Source: Amarobacillus sp046328225 (lineage in GTDB: Bacteria; Chloroflexota; Dehalococcoidia; Tepidiformales; Tepidiformaceae). Taken from it: 64,000 nucleotides of DNA. Under the pieces are notes generated by a model. The model did not search any database. It was not told where the DNA came from and saw only the letters and a list, made by a program, of their open reading frames with translations. Below are positions 23,529 to 31,566 of this stretch, in pieces. The translations under genes and the position numbers were made by a program. Numbering within the stretch: position 1 is the first letter of the stretch; each line of letters begins with the position of its first letter. The stretch is from assembly GCA_046328225.1 (NCBI GenBank), contig JAXLWZ010000001.1, positions 186,001-250,000 of the forward strand, in the 5' to 3' direction.

Positions 23529-23576
23529 CCAGACACCTCCTCGGGGATCATCCCCTTATCGTTGGTGTCCGTCGAT

Positions 23577-23819
23577 CTGGGGCAAGCCCACGAGGTCCGA
23601 GGCTCGAGGCGGGGCTACCCCGGGGGAGGATGGCTCCCGTCCGGAGTAGCCCAAAGCGTCGCGGCTCTTCCCGTGGTGGGAGCGGGCAAGTGCGGGCCGG
23701 CGGCGAACTGGCCGCCGGTGGATTCAGCGAAGAGAAAAGCAGCGAGGAAGAAGAGCCGGGGGGACGGCCGCGAATGGCAGCCCTCCCCCTTTTCTCCTTC
23801 CTCTTTCCTCTTTTCTCTT
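23577..23819. repeat. Heptamer mosaic element R8, right half (families D and B)
   Basis: GGGGCAAGCCC, then CGAGGTC/CGAGGCT/CGAGGCG units, a GGCTACCCCGGGGGAGG core, about 120 bp of non-coding GC-rich DNA, and a TTTTCTC/CTTCCTC array at 23789-23819 that overlaps the TAA stop of the next gene (TAAGAGAAAAG on the minus strand). Confidence 0.75.
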
Positions 23820-24720
23820 ACACCGCGGCCGCGTCGCGGGCCTTGCGTTCGGCCTGGCGCGCGCGGCGTTCGATGCCGGCCGCGTGCAGCGCTTCCTGGT
23901 TCTCCGGGCCGACGTGCATGAAGTTCTCGCGCCAGGCGTCGGTGTGCCACTGGAATGGCGTCTGGAGCGTCGTCCGCGGGAAGCGCGCGCCCTCGAGCAG
24001 GTCGAGCGCCATGCCCACGATCGACGTCTGCATGGGCACGTCGTAGGGCACGCCGCAGGGGTTGCCGAGCGGGAAATCGGTGAACACGAAGCGCGGCACG
24101 CCCACCTGCTCGACGATGTCGCGCGCGGAGCCGAGCAGCACCGTCGGGATGCCCGCCTCCTCCAGGTGCCGCGCCGCCAGGCTCGTCGTCTGGTGGCAGA
24201 CCGGGCAGAGCGCGACCAGCATCGCCACGTCGACGCCGTCCTCGCGGCAGAAGTCGATGAGCCGCGGGACGTCGACGGCGTGCGTCTTGCGCTGGCTGTA
24301 TTCGGTGGGCACGCCGTAGAAGCGCGGCGAAAGTGACCCCAGCCGTCCGGCGGCGACCGCTTCGCCCAGCCGGTTCAGGGGCGCGAACGAATCCACGTCG
24401 CGGGTGTGCGTCGCTTCCTTGTCCCAGGCGCGGTGCTCGGTGTAAAGCGCGGTGGGCGGCGGGTTCGCGGGTTCGGCGAAGGTTTCGCGCGGCACGTGCA
24501 TCGGGTCCGGCTCGCTGGCCGCGTCCCAGGTGATGACGCTGGCGGTGGTGACGAGCCCCAGCCGGCTCTGCGAAAGCGGCTTCTTCAGCGGCGTGAAGGG
24601 CGCATCGTCGTAGTGCGCCCAGCGGTACGGGTTGCCGTAGTCGTGGGCGAGGTAGAACTCGCGCGACTTGTCGATGTAGCTGACGAAGATTCGGTGAGTG
24701 GTGTCCACGGGATCGGACAT
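23818..24720 (-). CDS. Glycine/sarcosine/betaine/D-proline reductase component B-like protein (Cys form)
   Basis: A 300-residue protein resembling the selenoprotein B subunit family (GrdB/PrdB), which cleaves substrates reductively in anaerobic amino acid reduction. Supporting stretches: LGLVTTASVITWD near the N-terminus, DVAMLVALCPVCHQTTSLAARHLEEAGIPTVLLG with a CxxC where family members carry Sec or Cys, and RFVFTDFPLGNPCG. No in-frame TGA is present, so selenocysteine is not used. No GrdA, thioredoxin or selenium genes are adjacent. It may act as a free-standing C-S or C-N bond reductase. Confidence 0.7.
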   Translation of the reverse strand: MSDPVDTTHRIFVSYIDKSREFYLAHDYGNPYRWAHYDDAPFTPLKKPLSQSRLGLVTTASVITWDAASEPDPMHVPRETFAEPANPPPTALYTEHRAWDKEATHTRDVDSFAPLNRLGEAVAAGRLGSLSPRFYGVPTEYSQRKTHAVDVPRLIDFCREDGVDVAMLVALCPVCHQTTSLAARHLEEAGIPTVLLGSARDIVEQVGVPRFVFTDFPLGNPCGVPYDVPMQTSIVGMALDLLEGARFPRTTLQTPFQWHTDAWRENFMHVGPENQEALHAAGIERRARQAERKARDAAAV

Positions 24721-24878
24721 CGCCAGATCACCCCCGTTTGGAATGCCGGCAATGTGGCACATCCCGCCGCGCGCCACAATGCGACGGCGATGTCGCGCAT
24801 GCGAGTTCCGGCGTCGCAAATGGTGTGCCGCCACGCACTGCCGGCTGCGCCACCCGGCGCGATAGACTCGTCGCTGCG

Positions 24879-25895
24879 GTGAAACAGGCTCGTATCGTCC
24901 TCTTCGGGGATACCCACCTTGGCTTCGACCTTCCCGGCCGGGCGCGCATCGACCGCCGCCGCCGGGGGCACGATTTCGCCGCCAACTTCCAGCGCGTGCT
25001 CGACCACATTCGCCGCACACGGCCGGACGCGGTGGTCCACGGCGGCGATGTCTTCCACCGCAGCCGCGTGCCCGCGCCCGTGGTCGAAGAGGGGCTTTCC
25101 GGGCTGGCGGGCATCGCCGAACTGGGCATCCCCGTCTTCATCGTCCCCGGAAACCACGACCGTTCGAAGCTGCCGGCATCGCTCTGGCTGGGCCACCCGA
25201 ACCTGCACGTCTTCCGCGAGCCGGGGAGCGTCGTCATCGAGGCGGGCGGCATGCGCATCGCGATGGGCGGCTTCCCCTTCGCCTGGGGCGATTTGCGGGC
25301 GCGCTTCGCCGAACTGCTCGCGGGCACCGGCCTCGCCACGGTCGATGCCGACGCCCGCTTCCTCTGCATGCATCACACGGTCTCGGGCGCGACCGTCGGG
25401 CCGAGCGGCCACGTCTTCCGCTCGGGGCCGGATGTCGTGCCGATGAAGGAGCTGCCCGCGACGCTGACGGCCGTGCTCTCGGGGCACATCCATCGCCGCC
25501 AGGAGCTGCGCCGCGAGGGCCGCCCGCCGGTGTTCTATCCCGGCTCCATCGAACGCACCTCCTTCGCCGAACGCGACGAGGCGAAGGGCTTCCTCGATAT
25601 CACCGTCGCCGCGCCCGGGGGCGAACCCGCGTACGTCGTGCGGTCGGAGTTCGTCGAGCTGCCGGCGCGGCCGATGGTCGATGTCGAACTGCCCGCGTGC
25701 CTCGGCGCGGGCGATGTCGCCGCCTACCTCGCCGCGGAGGGGCGGCGCCACCCGGGCGACGCGGTCGTGCGCATCTCGGCGGCGTCGCCCGCGCCGGGTG
25801 TGGTCGCGCAGCTCACGGCCGACCGGCTGCGCGCGGCGTTCCCGCCTTCGATGAACATCCAGCTCGCAAGGGGACTCTTCGATGCCTTCGAATGA
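24879..25895 (+). CDS. SbcD-like metallophosphoesterase (DNA repair exonuclease family)
   Basis: A 338-residue calcineurin-type phosphoesterase. Metal motifs in order: ARIVLFGDTHLGFD, VVHGGDVFHRS, VPGNHDRSKLP, CMHHTVSG, LSGHIHRRQEL. The pattern and length match SbcD/Mre11-like nucleases. The GTG at 24879 lies ten bases after TAGACT, with no Shine-Dalgarno, so the mRNA may be nearly leaderless. No SbcC-type ATPase gene follows; instead a UvrC-like gene overlaps its end by 14 bp, suggesting a joint repair role. Confidence 0.82.
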   Translation: MKQARIVLFGDTHLGFDLPGRARIDRRRRGHDFAANFQRVLDHIRRTRPDAVVHGGDVFHRSRVPAPVVEEGLSGLAGIAELGIPVFIVPGNHDRSKLPASLWLGHPNLHVFREPGSVVIEAGGMRIAMGGFPFAWGDLRARFAELLAGTGLATVDADARFLCMHHTVSGATVGPSGHVFRSGPDVVPMKELPATLTAVLSGHIHRRQELRREGRPPVFYPGSIERTSFAERDEAKGFLDITVAAPGGEPAYVVRSEFVELPARPMVDVELPACLGAGDVAAYLAAEGRRHPGDAVVRISAASPAPGVVAQLTADRLRAAFPPSMNIQLARGLFDAFE

Positions 25896-26859
25896 CCGCC
25901 GCGCTGCCCTTCGCCGCGAAGTGACCGCGACCGTGCCCGAATCGCCCGGCGTGTACACCTGGGTCGGGGCGGCGGGCGAGACGCTGTACATCGGCAAGTC
26001 GCGCAACCTGCGGCGGCGCATGCTGTCCTATCTTTCGCCGCGCGCGACCGCGCTCGACAGCCGAACCCGCCACCTGGGGTACGCGATCGAATCGTTCCGG
26101 TGGCGCCCGGCGGCGGGCGAGCTCATGGCCCTGCTGCTCGAGGACGCGCTTATCAAGGAGCATCGCCCGCGCCACAACGAGCGCCAGCGGGACTACCTCG
26201 AACGCCGCTACCTCCTGCTCACGCACGACCCCTTCCCCGCCTGCCTCGTGGTCGAAGGCGAAGGCGCGCGCGCCGGCACGCTGTTCGGGCCGTTCAAGGA
26301 CCGCTACTTCGTGGCCGATCTCATCGAACTGGTGACGGAGTGGTTCGGGCTGCGCGCCTGCTCCGAACCCGTGCCATCCCGCCAGAGCGCGCGCTACGAC
26401 CTCGGCCAATGCCCGGGCCCGTGCCGCGGCGCCATCACCGTGGAGGCGTACGAACGCCGGGTCGCGCTCGCGCGGGCGTTCCTCGACGGCGACGAGCTGT
26501 GGCTGGGGCGGCGCATCGCCGATGCGATGGAGGAAGCCGCCGCGGCCCTCCGCTACGAGCGCGCCGCCGAGCTCCGCGAAACGCTCGGGATGGTCGCGCG
26601 CTTCTGCGAACGGCAGCGCTTCCTGGGTGCATTCCGCGCGGGCGAAGGACCCGTCGAGGAACCGGCGTACGGCCTCACCTACCGGTTCGCGCGGGGCGCC
26701 GTGGCCGAAGTGCGGGACGCCGGCGGCGAAGCCATCGCGGTCCCGCCCGAGCTCACGTCGCCTCCCACCGATCCGGCCTTCGTCCTCGACCGCGGGAACG
26801 TGCTGTTTGGCTGGCGAGGGCAGCACGCGCGCGCGCCGATGGCCCCGGCCGCGCGATAG
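25882..26859 (+). CDS. UvrC/Cho-like GIY-YIG nuclease
   Basis: A 325-residue protein equal to the N-terminal half of UvrC: GIY-YIG domain (SPGVYTWVGAAGETLYIGKS, then NLRRRMLSY and Glu in AALIKEHRP-type context LLLEDALIKEHRPRHN), a Cys-containing centre (RACSEPVP ... DLGQCPGPCRGAI), and a UVR motif (ALRYERAAELRETL). The C-terminal RNase H and HhH parts of UvrC are absent, as in Cho. It would make the 3' incision during excision repair. Overlaps the SbcD-like gene by 14 bp. Confidence 0.85.
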   Translation: MPSNDRRAALRREVTATVPESPGVYTWVGAAGETLYIGKSRNLRRRMLSYLSPRATALDSRTRHLGYAIESFRWRPAAGELMALLLEDALIKEHRPRHNERQRDYLERRYLLLTHDPFPACLVVEGEGARAGTLFGPFKDRYFVADLIELVTEWFGLRACSEPVPSRQSARYDLGQCPGPCRGAITVEAYERRVALARAFLDGDELWLGRRIADAMEEAAAALRYERAAELRETLGMVARFCERQRFLGAFRAGEGPVEEPAYGLTYRFARGAVAEVRDAGGEAIAVPPELTSPPTDPAFVLDRGNVLFGWRGQHARAPMAPAAR

Positions 26860-26931
26860 GCCCCCTCCGGGGGAGAGGCTCCGGACCGCTCGGCCCTGAC
26901 ACCACAACCCGCGCGCGCGCACCATCGCCGC

Positions 26932-29900
26932 ATGGCCACGAAGACCGCGCGCTATACCAACGGCACCTGCGGGCACTGCCATCGCAACCTGGCCGCGAAC
27001 GCGAAATTCTGCCCGAACTGTGGCCGTGCCATCGAGCCCCATTGCGGCCACTGTGGCGAAGTGGCCGTCCCCGGCGCGCGCTTCTGCCGCTCCTGCGGGC
27101 TGGCCCTGGGCGAGGAGCCCACGGCCGCGGCGCTTCCCGCATCCGCCTGGACGCCCGCCGATGCGCCCGCCCCAACTCCCGTCGCGCCCGCATGGCGCCC
27201 TCCCGCGAGCGCGCCCGTGCACCGCTCGCCGCTGCCGAAGGTGGCCGCCGTGGTGGGCGCGATCGCCATCGCCGCCGTGGTGGGCGGGAGCGCGTGGTTC
27301 TTCCTTCGCGGCGAGAAGAGCGAAACGCCCGCCGGCCCGGCCGATATCCAGGAGAGCACGGTCACGGTCACCGAGGCGGTCGCGCCGGACGCCGTGGACG
27401 CGAAGCTGGGGCTGCCCCTGCGCCCGGCCTCGCGGCTCGATCACCCCGGGGGCGCGTCGGCCACGGTCCCGGGCGGCGCCGCCCTCTACGGCCACGCCAT
27501 GGACCTTCGCCGCGTGGACCTCGCCGATGACCCCTGGTGGGACCACGGCGGCAAGGGCTGGGAGTTCGTCTCTTTCACGGGCGTGCCCCTCGAAGGCGCC
27601 GCGACCGTCGACCTCCCGGTGGCGAGCGGCCCCGCCGGCGGCGTCGCCGTCGTTCGCACCCTCACCGGCATGTGGACGGAGCTGGCGTCATTGCCGGTCA
27701 CGCTCGCGAACGGGCAACCGGCTCTGCGCGTGAGCATCGCCGGTGTGCCCGCGCCGTGGACGCTCGCGCTCGCGACCCCGAAGGCGAACGCGCCCGCCCT
27801 CAGCGAGAGTTCGCGCGAGACCCTCCGCGTCGAAGCCCTGTACTGGACCGACCGCGCCGCATGGGAAGCCGAGACCGTCGCGTGGCTGAAGACGAACCCC
27901 CTGGCGAGCACGCTCCCCGGCGCGCGCTACGTCCGCCAGGGCGCGCCGAACGAGCCGCCCATCACCACCACCATCGCCACCCAGGAGCTGAACGCGATCA
28001 TGCGGCTCTTCGGGGCGGCCCGGCTCGGCGTCGCGCCGGATATCAGCGTCCTCACGGGCACGGTCCCGATCGGCGCGACCACCATCACCGGGCAGGGGGC
28101 ATGGGCGGCCGGCGTGCGGCGGCTCGCGGTGCTGCGCGACGCATGGGTCGAAATGCGCGCCGGCGTGGGCGACATTCGCAACCTCCCCGGCGACGAGGGC
28201 CTCTGGATGGGCCTCACCGACCAGTGGCTGGAATCCACGATGCAGCAGTACACGCCCTGGGGCCTCGATTTCACCCTCTCGCTGATCGAGGGCAACACCC
28301 TCCAGGGGTTCGACCTGCGCGTGCTCAAGCCCTATGGCGAGCTGAAGTGGACCGACATCACCATCCAGCCGGGCGCGCTCCCGGCCATCGATAGCGCCGT
28401 CGCGGACGTGCTCGCGGGCGAACAGAAGGGGCCGATCGCGGGTCAGCCGCTCCTGCAGCGCACCCTTCGCCTCTACGGCGTGCGCTCCATGGAACGGCTC
28501 GCGATCATCGACTGGTTCAAGGAGAACGTGGACTGGGTGGTGCGCTGGCTGCCGGTCGCGCTGGTGGCGATTGGCGCGGTCACGGGCACGGTCATCATCC
28601 CCGGCGCGGTGGGCCTGTCGCTCTTCTTCGCCGGTTCGGACCAGATCCTGAACTGGGTGCAGGACTGGTACACGAAGGGCCAGGTGAGCCCCTACGCCTA
28701 CATCGCCTTCGATGGCGCCTCCGCGGGCGGCGCGGGCGGCGTCAGCTTCATGATGGATATGTGGGAGGAGCGCGCGCTGATGGCGAGCGAAGGGCGCGCG
28801 ATGCTGCCCGCGCACGGCCTCACCATCGCCCAGTTCGCCTATTCGGTCGGCATGTTCGCCGCCGTCCGGGGCACCGACTGGTACGCATTCAAGACCATTC
28901 GCGGCGTCAACGACGGCACGCGTGGCTACTGCGACGGCCGCTGCGACAGCATCACCGGCGCCATCCCGCCCGTCATGCTGCACGTGCGCGCGACCGGCAC
29001 CCTCGCCCAGGAGCCCGGCTCCTACCGCGGCTTCGTCGACCGCTTGATGGCGTATCGCCTGGAATACGGCGCCGCCGACTTCCACACCGGCTGGCTGCAG
29101 GGACACCGGAGCGGCCCCAACGGCGCCATCGCCGACCTGCCGTTCAACGACTACGGCCGCGACGCATGGCCGCTCGTGGTCGAACACACCCAGCCCGACT
29201 TCCAGGTCATGCGGCTTTCGATCCCGAAGAGCGCCATCGACCCGGCGGTCTGGGGGAGCCTGCCGAAGGACGCCTCGATCGCCGAGTTCAAGCCCACCCT
29301 CTTCCTCGAAGGGCCGAACGGCGAAAGCGCGACCATCGATATCACGAAGGACTCCGCCCGGCGCGCAAACGAATCGGCGGACAACTTCTACGTGACTGCC
29401 GTGCTGCGAGCGAAGGGCGTCGAGCCGCTCGCGGGCGGCAACGGCTTCGGCCCCGGCTACGAAGGCGCCGCCGAGCAGCAGGCCGAGCTCAGCATGGGCG
29501 GCGAGTTGCTCATGACGCTCAAGGGCACCCTCCAGTTCGCCGACGAACGCACGAAGCCGATGGCCTTCGCGCTCGACTTCGGGCCGAACCCGCCGCGCCC
29601 GGCCGATGTTTCGAAGAACGGCGAAGCGGCGAAGGAGAAGCCGGTCCCGCAGCGCGTCCACTACATCGATGCGGCGCTTTCGAACGACATCTTCGGGGTC
29701 TACGTGCTCTCGAAGTGGGTGATGACCTCGGGCGAGCCGACCATGGCGAAGACCTACAACGACGGCCGCCTGCTGCCCTTCGGCAAGAGCTGCGAGACGC
29801 CCGGGGCGTGCACCCTCGGCGTCGTCCGCACGGCCTACGACGGCGAACGGTTCCGGGCCGAAGTGTGCGGCCCGGCCCAGGGCATGAGCAGCACCTGCCG

Positions 29901-30207
29901 CGGCGTGGCCGATTCGCGCAAGTTCAAGGACGTCTTCCCCGACATGACCGCGACCGCGCTAGCACCCACCGCGCACGACAACTTCTTCCAGCTGAACGGG
30001 CCGGTGCTCACCGGGAGCGACGAATCCAATGCCGCGTGGAACCCCGGCGAGCCCGCGAACATCATGTCGTGGGCGGAAATCCACGCCGAGTTCAAGGACG
30101 GCCGCGTCACGGGCACGGTCAGCCTCCACCAGGCCGCGGACGTCCTCCACATGAACGACATCCGCACGGTGGTCTTCGAGATCGAAGGTACGTTGCGGAA
30201 GAAGTGA
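26932..30207 (+). CDS. Zinc-ribbon membrane-anchored giant protein (1,091 aa)
   Basis: No known family for the bulk. Residues 13-55 carry four CxxC pairs (C13/C16, C27/C30, C38/C41, C52/C55), a double zinc ribbon of the DZANK type. A Pro/Ala-rich linker leads to a membrane helix at about 101-124 (VAAVVGAIAIAAVVGGSAWFF). A second hydrophobic stretch lies near 534-572 (WVVRWLPVALVAIGAVTGTV). The rest is a large domain with mixed beta structure and Cys pairs (YCDGRCDS, CETPGACTL, CGPAQGMSSTC) that suit an extracytoplasmic place. If so, cytosolic zinc ribbons would be joined to a 400-residue loop and a 500-residue outer part. Function unknown. Confidence 0.7.
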   Translation: MATKTARYTNGTCGHCHRNLAANAKFCPNCGRAIEPHCGHCGEVAVPGARFCRSCGLALGEEPTAAALPASAWTPADAPAPTPVAPAWRPPASAPVHRSPLPKVAAVVGAIAIAAVVGGSAWFFLRGEKSETPAGPADIQESTVTVTEAVAPDAVDAKLGLPLRPASRLDHPGGASATVPGGAALYGHAMDLRRVDLADDPWWDHGGKGWEFVSFTGVPLEGAATVDLPVASGPAGGVAVVRTLTGMWTELASLPVTLANGQPALRVSIAGVPAPWTLALATPKANAPALSESSRETLRVEALYWTDRAAWEAETVAWLKTNPLASTLPGARYVRQGAPNEPPITTTIATQELNAIMRLFGAARLGVAPDISVLTGTVPIGATTITGQGAWAAGVRRLAVLRDAWVEMRAGVGDIRNLPGDEGLWMGLTDQWLESTMQQYTPWGLDFTLSLIEGNTLQGFDLRVLKPYGELKWTDITIQPGALPAIDSAVADVLAGEQKGPIAGQPLLQRTLRLYGVRSMERLAIIDWFKENVDWVVRWLPVALVAIGAVTGTVIIPGAVGLSLFFAGSDQILNWVQDWYTKGQVSPYAYIAFDGASAGGAGGVSFMMDMWEERALMASEGRAMLPAHGLTIAQFAYSVGMFAAVRGTDWYAFKTIRGVNDGTRGYCDGRCDSITGAIPPVMLHVRATGTLAQEPGSYRGFVDRLMAYRLEYGAADFHTGWLQGHRSGPNGAIADLPFNDYGRDAWPLVVEHTQPDFQVMRLSIPKSAIDPAVWGSLPKDASIAEFKPTLFLEGPNGESATIDITKDSARRANESADNFYVTAVLRAKGVEPLAGGNGFGPGYEGAAEQQAELSMGGELLMTLKGTLQFADERTKPMAFALDFGPNPPRPADVSKNGEAAKEKPVPQRVHYIDAALSNDIFGVYVLSKWVMTSGEPTMAKTYNDGRLLPFGKSCETPGACTLGVVRTAYDGERFRAEVCGPAQGMSSTCRGVADSRKFKDVFPDMTATALAPTAHDNFFQLNGPVLTGSDESNAAWNPGEPANIMSWAEIHAEFKDGRVTGTVSLHQAADVLHMNDIRTVVFEIEGTLRKK

Positions 30208-30216
30208 CGGGTTTTC

Positions 30217-30357
30217 AGTTCCCGGTTCCCAGTTCCCAGGGGGTGCCCCGGCGCGAGCAGGCGCCCCGTGGGGGTTGCCCCCGGCCTCGGGCCTCGAGCC
30301 TCGCGCCATCCGCCTCATCCCTCATTCCTCATGCCTCATGCCTCATCTCTCATTTTG
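30217..30357. repeat. Heptamer mosaic element R9 (families A, D, C)
   Basis: AGTTCCC units, a GGGGTGCCCCGGCGCGAGCAGG core, CCTCGGG/CCTCGAG/CCTCGCG units, then a long CCTCATT/CCTCATG array. Three families in one element. The gap 30208-30484 holds no gene. Confidence 0.85.
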
Positions 30358-30484
30358 CCGAGGTTTTACACGAAGGTGGCGTGGGCGGTGCTCAAACGCG
30401 GCATGGTGCTGGTGCGCGTACCAAGGGCCGCGGTTACCGTTGAGTGACCGATCGTGCCGTGGTGGCGGCACCGGGGAGGGATCG

Positions 30485-30874
30485 ATGCGAATTCTCAAGC
30501 ACAAGGCGCTGGCCGTCGCCGCGGCGACGCTTGGCGTGGCGGCACTGTTCGGGGCTTCCCTCGGCGTGGTTGCCGCGGGCAGCAAGCCCCCGCTCTCGGC
30601 CGGCTTCAACCTTGCCGGCGGCCCGCTCGGTGGCGATGTGCCGCCCGCGGAATTCGTCGCCTGCCTGCCCGCGTCGTCGTGGGCCGCGCTGTACGTCTGG
30701 GATGGCGAAAAGCAGGAATGGCGCCACTTCTTCCCGGGCGTGCCCGCCTACGTCAACGCCGGCTCAAACAGCGGCATCGACGTCATCAAGCGCTTCTCGG
30801 GCGTCGTCATCATCATGAACCAGGCCGTCTCCGCGCCGCGCCTGAAGGACACCTCCGCCGAAACGTGCGGGTAG
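30485..30874 (+). CDS. Secreted hypothetical protein (129 aa)
   Basis: Begins MRILKHKALAVAAATLGVAA, a clear signal peptide with likely cleavage after VVAAG near residue 31. The mature part is about 98 residues with two Cys (VACLPASS and the C-terminal ETCG) that may pair, and the motif WAALYVWDGEKQEWRHFFPG. That motif resembles short beta domains found in secreted proteins of Chloroflexota and Actinobacteria, but no family is claimed. GGGAGGG lies four bases upstream of the ATG, and a strong terminator follows. Confidence 0.75.
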   Translation: MRILKHKALAVAAATLGVAALFGASLGVVAAGSKPPLSAGFNLAGGPLGGDVPPAEFVACLPASSWAALYVWDGEKQEWRHFFPGVPAYVNAGSNSGIDVIKRFSGVVIIMNQAVSAPRLKDTSAETCG

Positions 30875-30892
30875 GCGCACTCCACGCCAACG

Positions 30893-30922
30893 AAAACGCC
30901 CCTCCTGAGAGGGGCGTTTTTT
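30893..30922 (+). terminator. Rho-independent terminator
   Basis: AAAACGCCCCTC and GAGGGGCGTTTT arms around a CTGA loop, followed by TT; an outer CCAAC/GTTGG pair extends the stem. It ends the secreted-protein gene. Confidence 0.92.
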
Positions 30923-30938
30923 GTTGGCGTGAGGTGCG

Positions 30939-31062
30939 AGTTCCCAGTGACCAGTTGCCAGTGGTCAGTGGGATCGGCCCCGGTTCGGGGCTTTCGCCCC
31001 CGCGGGGGTTGCAGCTTCCCCCGGGGTAGCCCCTGGGAACTGGGAACTGATCACTGGGAACT
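30939..31062. repeat. Heptamer mosaic element R10 (family A, both arms)
   Basis: AGTTCCC/AGTGACC/AGTTGCC/AGTGGTC units, a 60-bp core rich in CCCCGGGG palindromes, then CTGGGAA/CTGGGAA/CTGATCA/CTGGGAA. The right array starts in the stop codon of the next minus-strand gene (TAGTTCCC). Confidence 0.85.
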
Positions 31063-31495
31063 ACGTCGCGGACGCGACGAACAGCGGGATGACGCGGTCG
31101 GTGCGCTTCTGGTAGTCCGCGTAGGGCGGGAAGGCGGCGACCGAGAGATCCCAGAGGCGGGCGCGTTCGGCGGGGTCGGAAACTTCGCGCACCTTCATCG
31201 GCGTCACGTCCGTGCCGTCGCGCAGTTCGACTTCCGGGTTCGAACGGAGGTTGTAGACCCAGACGGGGTTCTTCGGCGCGCCGCCCTGCGAGCCCACGAG
31301 CACGTAGGAATTGCCGTCCTTCACGCGCATCAGCGGCGTCTTGCGGACCGCGCCGGTCTTGTTCCCCTTGTTCGTCACGATGACGACCGGGAGGCCGGTA
31401 TCGCGGAGGGTGGTGCCCTGCGTGCCGCCGGAGCTTTCGTACAGCTCGACCTGGTTGCGCACCCACTCGATCGGGCTGGGGATGTAGTCGCTCAT
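31061..31495 (-). CDS. Deazaflavin (F420)-dependent nitroreductase-family protein, Ddn-like
   Basis: A 144-residue split-barrel protein of the deazaflavin-dependent nitroreductase family. Pattern: LYESSGGTQGTTLRDTGLPV, VIVTNKGNKTGAVRKTPLMRV, YVLVGSQGGAPKNPVWVYNL, and the C-terminal PPYADYQKRTDRVIPLFV. The K-TG-x-RKTPL stretch contacts F420 phosphate in relatives such as Rv3547. It probably reduces quinones or nitro compounds with F420H2, implying that the host makes F420. Stop codon TAG is fused to a heptamer array. Confidence 0.85.
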   Translation of the reverse strand: MSDYIPSPIEWVRNQVELYESSGGTQGTTLRDTGLPVVIVTNKGNKTGAVRKTPLMRVKDGNSYVLVGSQGGAPKNPVWVYNLRSNPEVELRDGTDVTPMKVREVSDPAERARLWDLSVAAFPPYADYQKRTDRVIPLFVASAT

Positions 31496-31566
31496 GCGTG
31501 GTACCTCGTCACAACAGCGTGCTCGCGCGGGCCGTGCGGCGAGCCGTCTTCCATCGTAGCCGACGT

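Larger units (their letters stand above)
22324..23574 (-). mobile_element. IS3-family insertion sequence, about 1.25 kb
   Basis: Two overlapping genes on the minus strand (orfA and orfB) lie between imperfect terminal inverted repeats: the left end reads TGACGGACA and the right end TGTCCGTCG. A further TA-G match extends the pair to about 21 bp with mismatches. No exact target-site duplication is visible; a GAT triplet occurs close to both ends. The flanks GGGCTTGCCCC and GGGGCAAGCCC are reverse complements, showing insertion into a palindromic heptamer element. Both genes look intact, so the copy may be active. Confidence 0.88.

Noticed and set aside
22320..23576. Three-base target duplication (GAT) at the IS element
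   Set aside because: GAT occurs near both ends, but it does not lie directly outside the best inverted-repeat boundaries, so a target duplication cannot be claimed.
23818..24720. Selenocysteine in the reductase B-like protein
   Set aside because: No in-frame TGA and no SECIS-like hairpin; the redox site is encoded by Cys codons.
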